The notes under the pieces: model-generated | Told to the model about the DNA's origin: nothing | What the model saw: the letters and a program-made list of their open reading frames with translations, nothing else | Databases searched by the model: none | Made by a program: the position numbers and the translations under genes | Assembly: GCF_051014445.1 (NCBI RefSeq) | Contig: NC_135136.1 | Coordinates: forward strand, 29,530,001-29,594,000 | Origin: Colletes latitarsis | Lineage: Eukaryota; Arthropoda; Insecta; Hymenoptera; Colletidae | Length of the DNA stretch: 64,000 bases | Direction: 5' to 3' | Part shown: positions 14,101 to 26,569 of the stretch, one piece after another | How positions within the stretch are numbered: position 1 is the first letter of the stretch | How the letters are laid out: each line of letters begins with the position of its first letter

Positions 14101-16119
14101 CCACTGATGCTATAGTTTCTAAATATTTTTTCTGTGCACTTCCAGTATTCGCTGGATGATTGTTGCTATTCGTATGTTTATTTTTCACAATTGTTTTCAC
14201 TGTATTTTTTGATGAAAAAATATTATCAGAATCTTCGGAATCTGCATCGGCAAAGAGATCGTCGATCTCAGATTTTGGTTTTGTAGCTGAAAATACAGAT
14301 TATCATTAATAAATATAATTACAGCCTAATGAAACATATTATAAAAGATTTAAGATAAAAATAGAGCTTACAATCTGCACTAATCGGAGGTGGTACGTCC
14401 ATACTAGCAGGTATGATATTATTTTTATACGGTGCAACAGGTTTTTCTTTCCATAAATTTTCTGAAGATTGGTCATTCAAAAAGGTATTTCCACTGTATA
14501 TACCTCTCGATTTATCGTTTAAAATATTCTCATTTGTTTCTGGTGTTAATAAATCATCTAAAATATACAATAGTAATTAAGTTCAAATGAACAAAATTAT
14601 TGACTCCATTCACATACCTTTAAATCGATTTATCGATGCTTCGCTTTTGTCATCTACAACGATTGGTTTTTGAGCTTGACGAACTGTACCTAATCGCTTG
14701 GCTAATTCTTCAGCAAATTTCGGTGCCGAATTGTTTGCTAATTGTACCTAAAAAATGAATGTAGAAATTTGATGAAATTTAAATACAAAATATGAAGGAA
14801 AAAAAAAAGTATAAACAAATATACAAACCTTTGATGCATTGTAATTAGGAGTAATTGATTCGGAAGCAGAATGTACATTATTTTGACTAATTACATCTAG
14901 TTTTTCATTGTCCATATATGTTAAATCACTTATTTTACTGTAATCTGATCCAACCAAAGAGGGTGACAATCCAACTGTATTTGTTTTTGGAGCAGTAACG
15001 ATATCATATTCTTGAAGTATTGCCCTATCATCGTCGGTTTCTGAATCTTCTTCTTCTTCATCCACTTGTTCTGATTCGCTGCTGCTACTACTTTCTAACC
15101 CAATTTTACGTGAATTTTTCCACTTTTCCGAGCCAATAACATATGGTAAACGTCGATCTTGGTATGGATCATTTGACCCCAGTACAACACTAAAATTTAA
15201 TTACAAAAGAATTTACAAAATTATTTTTATATCAAAACTGATTTAGCAAATTTATTTACCTTAATTCTATTTTGTCATCATCCTCTTCTTCGCTATCACT
15301 ATCAACAAATTCCATTTTTTTATACTTTTCATCCATTATACTTAAGCCTTGTTTTATACTTTCACTCACACTGGCTATTAAATCTGCAGTTGCAAAATCT
15401 TCATTCTTGGATTCCTATATAGAAACCAGCATTTTAATAGAATATTAATCTAAAAGTTTAAAATACTATATATTTTATAACCTCTAATTACCTGCACTGA
15501 AGTATCCACCTTCTTTTCAATCTCTATATCATCTTCTTGTACACGGCTCTCGATAAATTGGGTATTAGCCAAAGCTAAGGAGGTATTAGTAACATTATCT
15601 ATAAGTATTGCTGCTTCATTCAGTTGACTCGTGAATGCATTTAATGCTTCCTCAGTTTTGTTTGCCCTCAATACTACATTCTATCAAAATAAATATAAAA
15701 AAAAGAGATTAATCTTGTATTTGTATCTTTGATAAGTTATTTAAGAAATATATCTAACAAATATGAATTATACCTCAGAAAATTGTTGAAGCTGCTTGAG
15801 AAGTCCTGCATCAGCTGCCAAACTCCATTCTCTTCTTTTCTTTCTCATTTCTTCTGTAGTCCATGGATGATCCCATGATTTATCCATTCCATCTGATGTG
15901 TCCTAAGATATAAAATTGTATGTAACTATATTCAAAAACCATTCAACGTACTTTATTATACACCTAATGAATTTTGATCAAAAGAAACATTTATAGTGTA
16001 ACAATATGTTTCCACGTAGAGAAAGTGACAATAACATGGATAATTGTTTATATTCATTAACCTTAAAATTAGTTTCAGAGGAAATGTCAATTTTTGTAAA
16101 TAGTTACGATACATACCAT
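5113..16119 (-). CDS. WASH complex subunit 2 (FAM21/WASHC2 homologue), 13 exons, complete
   Basis: FAM21 is the long acidic tail subunit of the WASH complex. It links WASH to retromer (VPS35) and capping protein on endosomes. Exons (minus): ATG at 16119-16117, then 15902-15774, 15680-15492, 15414-15260, 15189-14829, 14747-14618, 14557-14372, 14286-13994, 13915-13599, 9772-8286, 6811-6690, 6618-5113. The sum is 4878 bp, divisible by three, 1625 codons plus stop. The N-terminal head matches the family (WSLAADAGLLKQLQQFS; NTQFIESRV). The tail has about 19 acidic LF motifs such as SLFDDSDDTDLFS and NLFSDDEDDGDLFS. A conserved SFDEPAQVETL block and the basic KRRPQSRHARKSA block precede the last exon, and the C-terminus is EDPLSILQDD. 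It is longer than human FAM21 (about 1340 residues). The alternative start, if the ATG-only exon is wrong, is Met at 15887. The 3.8-kb intron 9773-13598 carries a nested gene and a repeat. Confidence 0.95.
9888..10376. repeat. Palindromic TIR element, copy B (short form, 489 bp)
   Basis: This copy is flanked by TA on both sides; left end CAGGGTGTTCTTGGG, right end GTGGCCGAACACCCTG. The inner part has two tandem copies of the GTGGGTAGGATTTCG unit. It lies in the large WASHC2 intron and is non-coding. Confidence 0.9.
11433..13137 (+). CDS. Secreted SVWC (single von Willebrand factor C domain) peptide, nested in WASHC2 intron
   Basis: Three exons: 11433-11520, 12694-12796 and 13035-13137, frame closed at both junctions (phases 1 and 2), stop TAA at 13135. 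In-frame Met codons at 11433, 11454 and 11460 all precede a signal peptide (core IVLFPLFMIIYLFLGAQG). The mature part begins near GTCNDFYGQNL and has eight cysteines in the SVWC order: GTC, INC, YEC, SC, VC, GCC and PIC, with the typical YPGCC near the end. Insect SVWC proteins (Vago-like, pfam SVWC family) are small secreted factors tied to immune, nutritional or venom roles; which applies here cannot be seen. The gene lies wholly inside a WASHC2 intron on the opposite strand. An upstream in-frame acceptor at 12631 would add 21 residues to exon 2. A poly(A) signal AATAAA lies near 13170. Confidence 0.86.
11954..12327. repeat. Palindromic TIR element, copy C (short form, 374 bp)
   Basis: This copy is nearly the same length and sequence as copy A. 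The left end reads GAGGGTGTTCGGCCACCCC (first base changed), the right end GGGATGGCCGAACACCCTG, flanked by TA. It is inserted in intron 1 of the nested SVWC gene, and therefore also in the WASHC2 intron. Confidence 0.9.
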
Positions 16120-17575
16120 ATCACTTAGTTTGATTTGAAATAACAAACTATTATTATCCTACGTAATTACATTTACATATGTGTAGTACTTTTTATCGAA
16201 CTTAATAAAAGAAAAAAACACCCACTTAGCAATTGAGATTATCAGCCACAGTGTTCGGCACTGTCACATCTACCGTATGATTTAATTCAAACCTTCCATC
16301 AAAAGAAAGTTTCAGGAATGTGCAAAAGTTAAACAGAGGCATCTATTTTGCGAACTACTTTATATCGGTACATTAATATTTGAAAAATATGTAAAACTCT
16401 ACGCGAAATTCTAGTAAAAATAAGTTAAAACAAATAAATATTTTTCATGCGATTATTTTTTTCGATATAAACAGTTTATTTGAAATTTCTAATAAAACAT
16501 AACTTTATAATTATTTTCCGCTAATAATTGCAATGATTTGTAGCTCCTTGTTTTGCTGTTTTATTCAAGCACTTTGTTATATCAATTATAGCATGTTAAT
16601 ATGTTTTAATTATTTTTAAACATATATTCGTTTAACAGGCAAAGAAGGGTCTGTCTATTAAAAGATACAGTACTGTTATATGCAATGTTGCCAAACCAAA
16701 CAGTATTTTGGTCCGCATTCAACATTCCGCTGTTCGACCGAAAGAGGAACAGCGCTGTGGATTGTTTGTCAATATCTTCGAGTTAGTTGATTTTTACTGA
16801 CTTTTATATGTAAAGCAATCATTTTACGATGACACGAAAGGCCAAAAAAATATCCTGACTACAAATGTGTCAGAGTGTTTAGTGCATGTGTATAGAATAC
16901 ACAGATAATACTGTCAAGGAGAACGTCGTATATGTGCAATAATGCTACTTTTATATGCAAGTCAGGAATTCCATCTGTTTCATTAAGGAAAAGAATGTTT
17001 GGAACCCTTGCATTACAAAGAGTATCTATCTAATCTTTCCTAAATTAATTTTTTCAAGTTATACGTTACCATGGATATTTAATAAAAATACTAGCTTTTC
17101 AAGTGAAAATATAAAAATTTATAATACAAAAAAGACAGATAACCCTTGGTGGAAGAAAAGTTCCATAAATTGGTACTTTTAGTCGGTATGTTCATAAAAT
17201 GAACAATTTTTTACGTCATTTTAAATAAAAACCAATGTAGTTAAGAATATTTGTGATGGATTGATATATTTTTTAAATAATACAATATACGCGATACGTG
17301 CACGCACGCGCACCTCTGTTACGTATGTATGTTAACAAATAATAATATACAATTGTTTATTATTTGCAATTAATTTATTACTTGATTATTCTTGTAAACG
17401 TATTATAAAGTATTTCTTGTTAACGTATTACAAACCATTTCTTGATAAGAAGTTTTATTTAATAATTGCAACAAAAGTATTAATTATTTTTACTGTTTAT
17501 TTGTTTTAGATACAATTTAAAAAATGTACATCAGAATGATACAACAAAAAAATATAGGTGGTTTATATAGCAAAG
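16120..17575. promoter_or_regulatory. Divergent intergenic region between WASHC2 (-) and RYBP (+)
   Basis: The two genes are head to head about 1.7 kb apart, so this stretch should contain both promoters. It is AT-rich except for a short GC-richer patch at about 16680-16760, a plausible core promoter zone. A polypyrimidine-AG acceptor-like site near 17510 suggests a spliced 5' UTR for RYBP. A 75-codon ORF at 16955-17182 (+) has no recognised domain. Confidence 0.45.
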
Positions 17576-17887
17576 ATGAATATGTCAGACAATTGTGTAT
17601 CTTGTTTAGTTGATGCACAGAATATTGTCTTAGACAATTGTCGATTACCTTTATTGCATATCTTTATTCTTGCTCTTTTGGAGCAATCTGATTGTCATAA
17701 AGTAACCAGTGTTCATAAAATCACTTTTAATGAGGCTGAAAGCACGTATAGGAAGGCTAACTCTCTTTTGAGAAAGTACAGTGCTCTACAACTGACTTTC
17801 ATGAACAATGAACCATTCGGGAAGTGGAAAACGTCAGGCGAAGGTTTTGGAAGAAAATTATTGGGATTGCAGTGTCTGCACGTATAG
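17576..17887 (+). other. Upstream ORF overlapping the RYBP start
   Basis: An ATG at 17576 opens a 103-codon frame that ends at 17887, 80 bases past the RYBP start codon and in a different frame. If the RYBP transcript includes this stretch, ribosomes that start here would miss the RYBP ATG. I do not recognise the encoded peptide; it may not be translated. Confidence 0.35.
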
Positions 17888-18449
17888 GAATACCGCAGAA
17901 GCATTTAAGTGCCACATGTGTGACGTCCGTAAAGGAACTTCCACGCGGAAACCCCGCATTAATCCCCAACTTGTGGCACAACAGGTTACAATTTTCTAGT
18001 AATTCATTGTAATCCTTTCCTATTTTTCATACCTGTGTTGCTCTACATTGATTGTCAAGTAAAAATTAATAAATATAATTATATTGCTAATAAAATTACT
18101 TTATTTATAGGTTGCTCAGCAACAGTATGCACCACTATTAAAGCCAGGGAAAAAAGAAGGCGGAAGCGGAGGTAGTACAGCTAGTAGTGGTAAAGAGAAA
18201 GACCATAAATTGGACAAACCAAGGCGTAAAAATAGACATCCACCCCGTCTCAAAAATATAGATCGCAGTACAGCTCAAACCAATGAAGTGACAGTAAATA
18301 ATGTTACTGTCGTTATTACGGAATATAAACCCAAAGTGAAAAAAAGTTCAGATCAGTCTGGTTTATCTAGCAGTGCTTCTTCTGAAAATGGAAGTCAACA
18401 TGATTCTAATCAAGACTCTAGAAGTTTGGATATAGGAACTGATGCTTAG
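17808..18449 (+). CDS. RYBP: RYBP/YAF2 family protein (RING1 and YY1 binding)
   Basis: Two exons, 17808-17984 and 18111-18449, encode 171 residues. RYBP is the adaptor of variant Polycomb complex PRC1; its zinc finger binds ubiquitin on H2A and its C-terminal region binds RING1. The N-terminus has the family's KRQAK stretch, then a RanBP2-type zinc finger with the pattern C-x2-C-x10-C-x2-C (WDCSVC ... FKCHMC), then the near-invariant DVRKGTSTRKPRINPQLVAQQ region. Exon 2 begins VAQQQYAP, has a basic linker, and the conserved RLKNIDRSTAQ and NVTVVITEYK blocks that form the RING1-binding hairpin. The tail is Ser-rich. An in-frame stop lies six bases upstream of the ATG, so the start is well fixed. 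The length is close to vertebrate YAF2. Confidence 0.95.
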
Positions 18450-20759
18450 CTCAATACGCTATATCACATATGTGTATGAATTAATCTAATTAATATATTA
18501 TATAATGTATGTCAATCTCTATGGACTATGGTACATTCTATGGACAAAAACAATTATTTTGTCTATATGTTGCAGGTTATATAACATTCAATGAGGTCAG
18601 ACGTTTTATGCTATCAGTGGAAACATTGAACTTTTATGACTTCAATATGAAATAAGAAATATGACATACTATTGTTTCATACTAACATCAAAATTATCTG
18701 TTTCATAACAATGGTCTACTTCATACCCAGAAGCATGAACTGAAGTTGTACTTACTGTTATTTATTCTATAGTTTCACAGTATTCTAAATTACAAGTTTA
18801 AGATTTAATTGAATATTTTAGATAATTTTATTTGTGCAACTTCGGATATTACTTATTTTACTTATATAATATTGACTGTGACAAATGCATTATATGCACC
18901 AACATTGAAAAATGAATTTGATATATCCATTGTTGACATAACAATGTCCGTATGACTTTCATTGAATCTATTAACACCACTGCCAGAAAGCATCTTGTAA
19001 TATTATTGTTAATTAAAATGTTTTAGCGAACTCATTTATGTATGAGTTATTTAACTATTTCATTTAATAATTACTGTGACAGCGAATTAAGAAACTGGCA
19101 TTGGTACGTATATACCTTTATCCCATTCCAAATCTATAAATTTGATTTGCTACAAGCTTTATTCTTTCATGGTAATTCATTTCACTGATGCAAGAATTTC
19201 TAGTTTATACATACAATAGATTACGCAATTAAAGTGAGCAACATAAAATGAAATGAAATAAGTGATAGACAGTTTTATAAGGTTTAGAAAATATTTAATT
19301 TTGGGACAAAAAATTCGTTAATTTTAATAGCTTATTATAATTTTTATTATGCTAAAACATATTATAAGGGATTTTTCATACTTCTTTATTTTGAATATTT
19401 TAACGACACTAGAATATCAAAATTTGCTATATCAATTGTAATTAATATTCCGCTAATTTACTAAATATTACTTTGCAAACACGTAGAATCAAGAAATTTT
19501 AACCATTACAGCTGGACTTCTTTCTATTACTGGTATTATAATAGAATGTATAATCTACTAAGCTGACACATGTTAGTAACTGCCCAATCACTTGTAACTG
19601 TGATTTATAATTCTTCTTATATTTCTTTTTACATATTTTACGTTATCAGGCAATAAATAGAATTGCTAAATTATATCGCAGGAAATTTTATTATACTGAA
19701 AAAGTATAACTACAAGGACCACAAGTAACAGGATTATTTCATAAGTGTTTAAAATTAAAATGCCATACAACCAATTCTTTTAAAATTTGTGTAAAAAATT
19801 TGTATGTCAGTTAGATTGAAATATAAATCGTAATTTGGCACTGAAATTAATAGTCTATGTCATAAACATGAAAGTAAATAATACTTTTATAACCATTTAT
19901 ATATATCTACTATATTATTCAGGTAATGAAAGCATCAATGAATTACATAATCATGCAATGTTAAAAAAAATTTATAATTCAAGTAAAATTCTTGTAATTG
20001 TTATTCCATGAATAGTTTTTTATGAATGTCATCAAAATTATATGATTTATAAAACAAATGTCAAACTTCTACTGAAAAGAAACCAATTTCAACGTTTTAT
20101 GTCTTTTAAACTTGTGTTTTATATATTTTTACTCTTGTAAAAAATAAAAAAGAATTAGGTCAAAAATATATTTTTGAGTTGTAACATAATATTGCTTCAA
20201 GACAATTTATTCTAGAAATCATTCTTTATCAATATACGATCTTGGAAGCCTGTATCTTTTACCATAATAGATATTTAATAATGAATCGTTTAAAACATTT
20301 TAAATAATTTTTAATGAATTTTTAAATAATTTAATAATTTCGCATATTTTTATGATATTATATTAATACAAATCAAAAATCTGTACAGATTGCCTTCACA
20401 GCATAAAAATGTGTTAAACGAAATTGAATTGGATTTGTGTGTGTGTGTGTGTGTTGTAAATGATTAGAAGAGAATTAATATGTTGTACAGATTGTAAAAC
20501 TTTCGAGAAATACTGTTGGGATTAACATTATATTATTACAAGGATAAAGAATAAATTAAATGTTTTAAGAACTACAAATTTTAGTCTGACCTCCCAAGTA
20601 TATTCATTTCTGTTATTTTATTTATATTAATTAATATACATGTAAAAAATAAAACAGGAATAACTTCAATTTGCAGTCTTTATAGAATTCGTCATTTTAA
20701 TCCTATCAGTTTACTTATTTTTTTTTTTTGTGTTAAGTGCTGCACTATGTCTCTCTACA
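18450..20759. other. Convergent 3' region of RYBP and PWP1
   Basis: RYBP (+) and PWP1 (-) converge here. The stretch is AT-rich and holds no supported ORF; it is probably the long RYBP 3' UTR, with AATAAA-like signals near 20145, 20550 and 20648, plus the short PWP1 3' UTR. A (GT)n microsatellite lies at 20436-20455. Confidence 0.5.
20436..20455 (+). repeat. (GT)n microsatellite
   Basis: This is a perfect dinucleotide run of about ten units in the RYBP/PWP1 convergent region. Confidence 0.85.
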
Positions 20760-23008
20760 TTATTCCATATTTTCGGTTACATCCATCATTTCTTCAGGAT
20801 TGTTACTTTTTAATATTTTTCTACTTTGAAATCTCTCGCGTACTATTTAAAGAAACATCAAGTTGAATATGTACGCAGTCAGTTATGTAGATATATCAAA
20901 ACTTACCTTCTGTTATTTTCAGAAAATTGAAAACTTTAAGGTTATGTGATTTATTATCACCACCAGCTGTGAACACAAATGGATCGTCTGGATTTGATGC
21001 AAGACATTGTATAGCACCAAGATTAGTTTTCTTTTCCCAAACAAGACATGGGTCTGTATGATTAATAGTATCCCACACCTTTATGACACCATCATTTGCT
21101 GAGGTAACAAGAAGACCAGAACAAAATGAACTCAAAGACAAACCTAAAATTATAATGTAATAAATTTGCTTGTAATTTGTATGCATAAAACGTTAATAAT
21201 ATTTAGATATTACACATATTTACCTGTAACTTCGTTCGTATGGCCTTGCACACTCCAAATTGGTTCATCTTGTCTAATATCAAAACATTGTATATAACCA
21301 TTATCTGTACTCACCTGTAATATATATAACAGTTTTTGCATTTTTTTATGCTATGAACTTTACAATTAGAAACTTGAATATAATTAATAGACTTACTATA
21401 CAATAATTTGTATCAAAATAATCCCACACAACTCTCTCTACTTCTCCTAATGCTTCCCAAGATTTTGTAATTGTTTCATCTCTGCAGTCAAACAGTCTTA
21501 CTATTCTAGAAGAACAATTAAATACATGAATATTTAAAATACAATTGAAGCACATTATTTATTAATTAAAAAATCGTACTTATCCGCGCATCCAGTTAAT
21601 AATTGATGAGTTTCTGTTGGGTGCCATTTTATTGATTGAACTTTCTCGCCAAAAGAAGACAATTTGTTGACGGGTGTACCATTTTCTAAATCCCATAATA
21701 AAACTGTTTGGTCAACTGATCCACTAGCAAGTACATGACTAAAAATGATATTTATATTATCATGTTTTATAATTAAATACACAAAGTTTTAATTATAAAA
21801 TATACTGACGTGTAATTCTCATTCCATGCCAAATCCAACACAGCATCTTTATGCCCAATACGTTTTTGATTCTTCTTTTTACTTGGTTTGCGACCAAGTT
21901 TATAAGCTGGTTCTAAACAATCTATTAAATCTAAATCCCATACTTCTATTATGGGAGTCATATTACCAATTGCACATAAATTACCTATAAGACAATAAGT
22001 TTGTATTTCTGAATTCTATTACTGTATAATGAATACATTATACTATAATTACTTGGTTTCGAATCTGCAGGATCAAAATTCAGCCACTCTATACATAATG
22101 GAAACGATGGTAGTAATATATCATGATGGCAATAAAATGAATCTTCCGCTTCATTGTAAACTAAAAATAATTGAAAATTGAATTTTACAGATATTAAAAT
22201 CAAAATTCTGGTAATAATTAAATTTCTTCTATAAAAAAATTATACTTTATGCACAAACCAAATATTTCCAATGTACTGGCATCTTCTTCAACATGCCCTA
22301 TCAATACCAAATTATCGTCACTTTTGATACCATCATCTTCCTTCTCTGAATCATCATCTTCTCCTGTCACTAATGGATCTTTTCCATCTTTCCCAAAAGT
22401 TGCAATATTACTAATATTGCAATGTATCTCACCCGCTATATACCAAGATATATGTAAATAAAAATATTATAAGAAAAATTTATAGCATTATCATTAAGAC
22501 ATAATATTATGTACTTTACATTCATCATCATATTTATCAAAGTTATATTCGTCATTTTGAGATGCATCAAACTTAAATTTTGATTTGTTTTTGTGTTTTG
22601 AAGATTTATCATCCTGTTCTTCATCCAAGTCACTTTCAGAATCTCTATGATAATAAAATTGGTTTTATAATTATTAAATTATCTTTCACTAAATAATAAC
22701 AAATTATTGTACACTTACTGTAATTCTGATTGTGTTTGTTTTATAATCTGTTCTAGTTCCTGTGGTGTTAATTCAATCTAAAACATTCAAAATAAGACAA
22801 GAAAAATTTAGAACCAATACATTTAAGTAAATTACTTTAAAAATATTTAAAAATCATATTTTAAAGTTGGAAAATCCACTGTATATAAATTAATTAACAC
22901 AGAAAATGTAAATCAAATATTGAAGAATAATTTTCAATTATTAACCTTTTCAGGAGTCTTAGCCGCGACACCTTTCTTCACCCAAGTTATACATGGTATA
23001 ATATTCAT
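20760..23008 (-). CDS. PWP1: PWP1 homologue (periodic tryptophan WD40 protein), 11 exons, complete
   Basis: PWP1 is a nucleolar chromatin-associated WD40 protein needed for rRNA transcription and growth control. Exons (minus): 23008-22946, 22777-22719, 22644-22520, 22435-22259, 22160-22053, 21984-21810, 21738-21580, 21505-21397, 21314-21224, 21143-20907, 20842-20760. The sum is 1386 bp, 461 residues, with all junction phases consistent. The N-terminus has ITWVKKGVAAKTPEK followed by an acidic linker ending in FDKYDDE. Then come YNEAEDSFYCHHDILLP, the signature GNMTPIIEVWDLD, and WD repeats such as VLASGSVDQTVLLWDL and LVTSANDGVIKVWDT. The tail VRERFQSRK is basic. Length and block order match human PWP1 (about 500 residues). 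It shares a divergent 5' region with the GDP-fucose synthase gene. Confidence 0.95.
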
Positions 23009-24166
23009 TTCTACTGTATATATTTACATCTATGTTTATTACAAGAATATTCACAGTTCTTGTGGTGAAGCTAAAATATTAAGTGTAAAGCGTTATGGAT
23101 AGACAAAAGCACGTGGTATTGCATGACACTTACATCGTATATCGAATCAATGGAGTGGGAATTGTGGGAAATAATTTCGATTCGATGAATCGATTCAATA
23201 TAATGTAAATCATAAAGCCGCGCACCTACATATTATCCATACCTACGTATTAGTTGAATTAAAAACATAATAAAATATGTTTTTTTTTAATTATATAAGC
23301 ATCATAGAAAATAATGGCAATCGTAATACAACGGTTGATTAAGTTTTTTGTCTAATATTTGAATGACAGTGACTCGTACAAGTGTTTTCCGAATTTTGCT
23401 CATAGAAACTCAAAATTTACTCATAAAAAACGGAACTGTATTTATGTCCATTTACCTAACATTTCGTACGTACATACATGCTAATTTATTTTAATTTATA
23501 AGTGAATTTATAAATAAAACGTACATTCAAGTTCCTTTTCAAATCAATTTAAAATTTATATTCATTGTTCGTGAATAAAATTTACTCAACTCTTGTTTAT
23601 AATATTATAGTCTGCTATATGTTTTTGTTTATAGAAATATGCAATACAAAATAATGAACTTCATTAATGCATGATTTTGATTTTTGGTTAAGATGATAAT
23701 AATTGAGTCCTTTACTTGCTGTTAGATGGCAGTGCCTTTTTTATCATTATCGTTGAATGACATTCGAATGTATGTTTTATCAGCGGAGCATCATTCTAGC
23801 AATGATTTGTGGTCCTCGTTTGCGGTGAACTATCTGTCTGCATTTGACTTTTTACGTGTAAGTTATAAAAGTAAGAAGTACTACTTATTAACAGTCAGTG
23901 CTACATGATAAATGTATATAAGTGATGCGACATTCATCGATGTAAACAATTTTATAAGATTTTTGTATTTCAAATTCAATTATTAAGTAGATTGCTGTAG
24001 TGAAATAATTTTATGTCAATATCTTACTTTTTAAGGTATACATTTTAACTTTTCCTTCATATTTTCTTACATGGATCAGATAAGAGAAATAAAAATATAA
24101 CGTGATATATAATATAAAATGAAATTGAATTCTAATGTTTAAGTTTTTATTTAGATTTTATAAAAC
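23009..24166. promoter_or_regulatory. Divergent intergenic region between PWP1 (-) and GDP-fucose synthase (+)
   Basis: The two genes are head to head with 1158 bp between start codons. An acceptor-like TTTAG lies just before the fucose synthase ATG (near 24153), which suggests an upstream 5' UTR exon around 23700-23920. The 60-codon ORF at 23726-23908 has no recognised domain and would fall in such a 5' UTR. No core promoter motif is certain. Confidence 0.45.
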
Positions 24167-25512
24167 ATGACTGAAAAAGAAAAAATTATACTCGTAACTG
24201 GTGGAACAGGGTTAGTTGGTAGAGCTATTCAAAGTGTTATTGAAACTGATAAAAATGAAAATGAAAAGTGGATATTTGTAGGTTCCAAAGATGCAGACAT
24301 ATGGTAACCTATTGTTTAAGTACTATGCAGCAGTAAAGTAATTACACAGTCATGTTTGTACAAGCAAAAATGTTATGTTTTTAGTGATAAGCAAAGTACA
24401 GAGAAATTATTTAATAAACATAAGCCAACACATGTTGTTCATTTAGCTGCCATGGTCGGTGGTTTATTCTATAATATGGCAAATAATTTGGATTTTTTGG
24501 TAAATGAAACTATTGTATATATGTAATTGATATGCATATTGTTATTGTTAAGTCGATTAAAATATATTTTTTAAAATTTTAGCGCAACAATATGCATATG
24601 AATGATAATGTACTGCAAACTGCTCATGAAAATGGTGTTGTTAAAGTTATATCTTGTTTGTCAACTTGCATATTTCCTGATAAAACAACATACCCTATCG
24701 ATGAAACTATGGTAATATCGTTCTTATTATTACAAATTTTAAATTTTAATTGATCTTTAAATTTAGATTCACAACGGGCCACCACATCCATCGAATTACG
24801 GTTATAGTTATGCCAAACGTCTTATAGATATTGCAAATCGAGGTTATTATGAACAATATGGCAGACTTTATACTAGTATTATTCCCTGCAATGTGTTTGG
24901 TCCAAATGATAATTTTCATCCTAATGCCAGTCATGTTATACCAGGTTTAATGAGAAGGCTTTACGACTTAATTAAAGATGGTACAAAATATTTAAAATGA
25001 AACTATTATTTATGATTTTGTAGAATAACATTAATATCTGTATGTATATCTTTCAGAAAATACTGAAAATAAAACATTTACTGTGCTAGGTTCTGGAAAA
25101 CCCTTAAGACAATTTATATATAGTTTAGATTTAGCTAAATTGATAATATGGGTGCTGAGAGAGTATGATTCTGTTGAGCCAATTATACTGTCAGGTACAT
25201 TATAAATCATAATAAAACAGATAGGTGTGTATGATATTACTTTAACTATTACAGTTTTTGTTTATGTACTATATAGTTGATGAATCCCAAGAAGTAACAA
25301 TAGGTCAGGTAGCTGAAGCAATTGCACAGGCCTTTAATTTCAAGGGAAAATTAGTATATGATTTATCAGCAGCTGACGGACAGTATAAAAAAACAGCAAG
25401 CAATGTGAAACTGCGAAAATATTTACCTGACTTTCAGTTTACGTCATTTAATCAAGCCATTAAAGAAACTGTTGACTGGTACATACAAAATCATGATCAG
25501 GCTAGAAACTAA
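24167..25512 (+). CDS. Gmer: GDP-L-fucose synthase (GDP-4-keto-6-deoxymannose epimerase-reductase), 6 exons
   Basis: This enzyme catalyses the last steps of de novo GDP-L-fucose synthesis in the cytosol: epimerisation of GDP-4-keto-6-deoxymannose and NADPH reduction. Exons: 24167-24303, 24385-24499, 24583-24711, 24767-24980, 25057-25194, 25277-25512; sum 969 bp, 322 residues, close to human TSTA3/GFUS (321). It is a short-chain dehydrogenase/reductase fold: the N-terminal Rossmann motif ILVTGGTGLVGRAI, then HVVHLAAMVGGL, the catalytic Ser region SCLSTCIFP, and the active-site YGYSYAKR (YxxxK). The CNVFGPNDNFHP block carries substrate-binding residues, and SGKPLRQFIYSLDLA is the sugar-nucleotide clamp. 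All splice sites are GT-AG and frames close. No anomaly was seen. Confidence 0.96.
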
Positions 25513-26569
25513 TAAATATATTTGAATATGTTTAATATTCCATTTCCAGTATGTTTGGCTTCATGAATGTAAAAAAATATGAGAACTCACAGTTTATTTA
25601 AGTGTATACAACTTATATGTACCTTTAAACTTATGTAAATAATATTTTAAGTATTCTATTGTTTGAAGTAATGTAAAAATTAAATTAAAACTTGCATTTC
25701 CAGTTGTTTATATAATTATGACAATGTTTATTTTACACATTAAAATTGTATAACTTGTAATTACATTTCTTACTTTCTAATATTTTCACTAGTATTGTCC
25801 TAAGACTGAAACAAGTCTCAATAATTTCCACTATAATAGTATGGTTAGAAGATTAAACATATGTGTTAGAGCACTATTGTTATACACACTGCATATTTTT
25901 GGAAAATTATTTTTTGTAGATACTATATATTTTTTTTGGGTTGACGATTTCACAAAAAAATGATGTATTCTAAGATTGCTAAATAAAAGTTATATATTTT
26001 TAAAATAAACTATGAAGAGTTTCAATTTGTAAATAGCGTTTTTTTTTTGCACTATTTGTAAAATATTAATAATTTTTTATATGTTTAATCAAGTCTACAA
26101 GTTGCAATATTAAATAATAACTTGCTCTAGTATAAATAACATTGCTTATTTATACATTCTAATAAATACATATAAGTGTTTTCTATGAAAAAGGGAACTC
26201 CCACTAGTAATGAGTAAACTTTTTATTTAGACACAAATTTCAAAGAACAAACAAAAGATAAACAAATTACTTTCTATCCTTTGTGCATTATATTTCACGT
26301 TGAATGAGTACATATCTATTTATTTACATTATTTTTGATCAAATAAACGTCGTTAATAAATAAGATTTTACCTATTTGTAGCTTTTATTGTCAAGAAAAC
26401 GTAGGCACTAACTTAAAGAATAGAAAACCTAAGCTCTTCGTTGAGGGCATTAAGTTATTATTATGCTATTATTGACAACTCTTTACTAATATACATACAT
26501 ATATGTATACTTACGTACCCACTATGTACAAAGATGTAAATAAAGAACATAACGAATACAACAAATATT
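25513..26569. other. Fucose synthase 3' UTR and intergenic sequence
   Basis: This AT-rich stretch has no supported ORF. The sequence AATAAATA begins at the stop codon and further AATAAA-like signals follow at about 25980 and 26160, so the transcript could end early or run on for several hundred bases. Confidence 0.45.

Noticed and set aside
16955..17182. 75-codon ORF between WASHC2 and RYBP
   Set aside because: No recognisable domain, AT-rich codon content and promoter location; kept only as part of the gap description.
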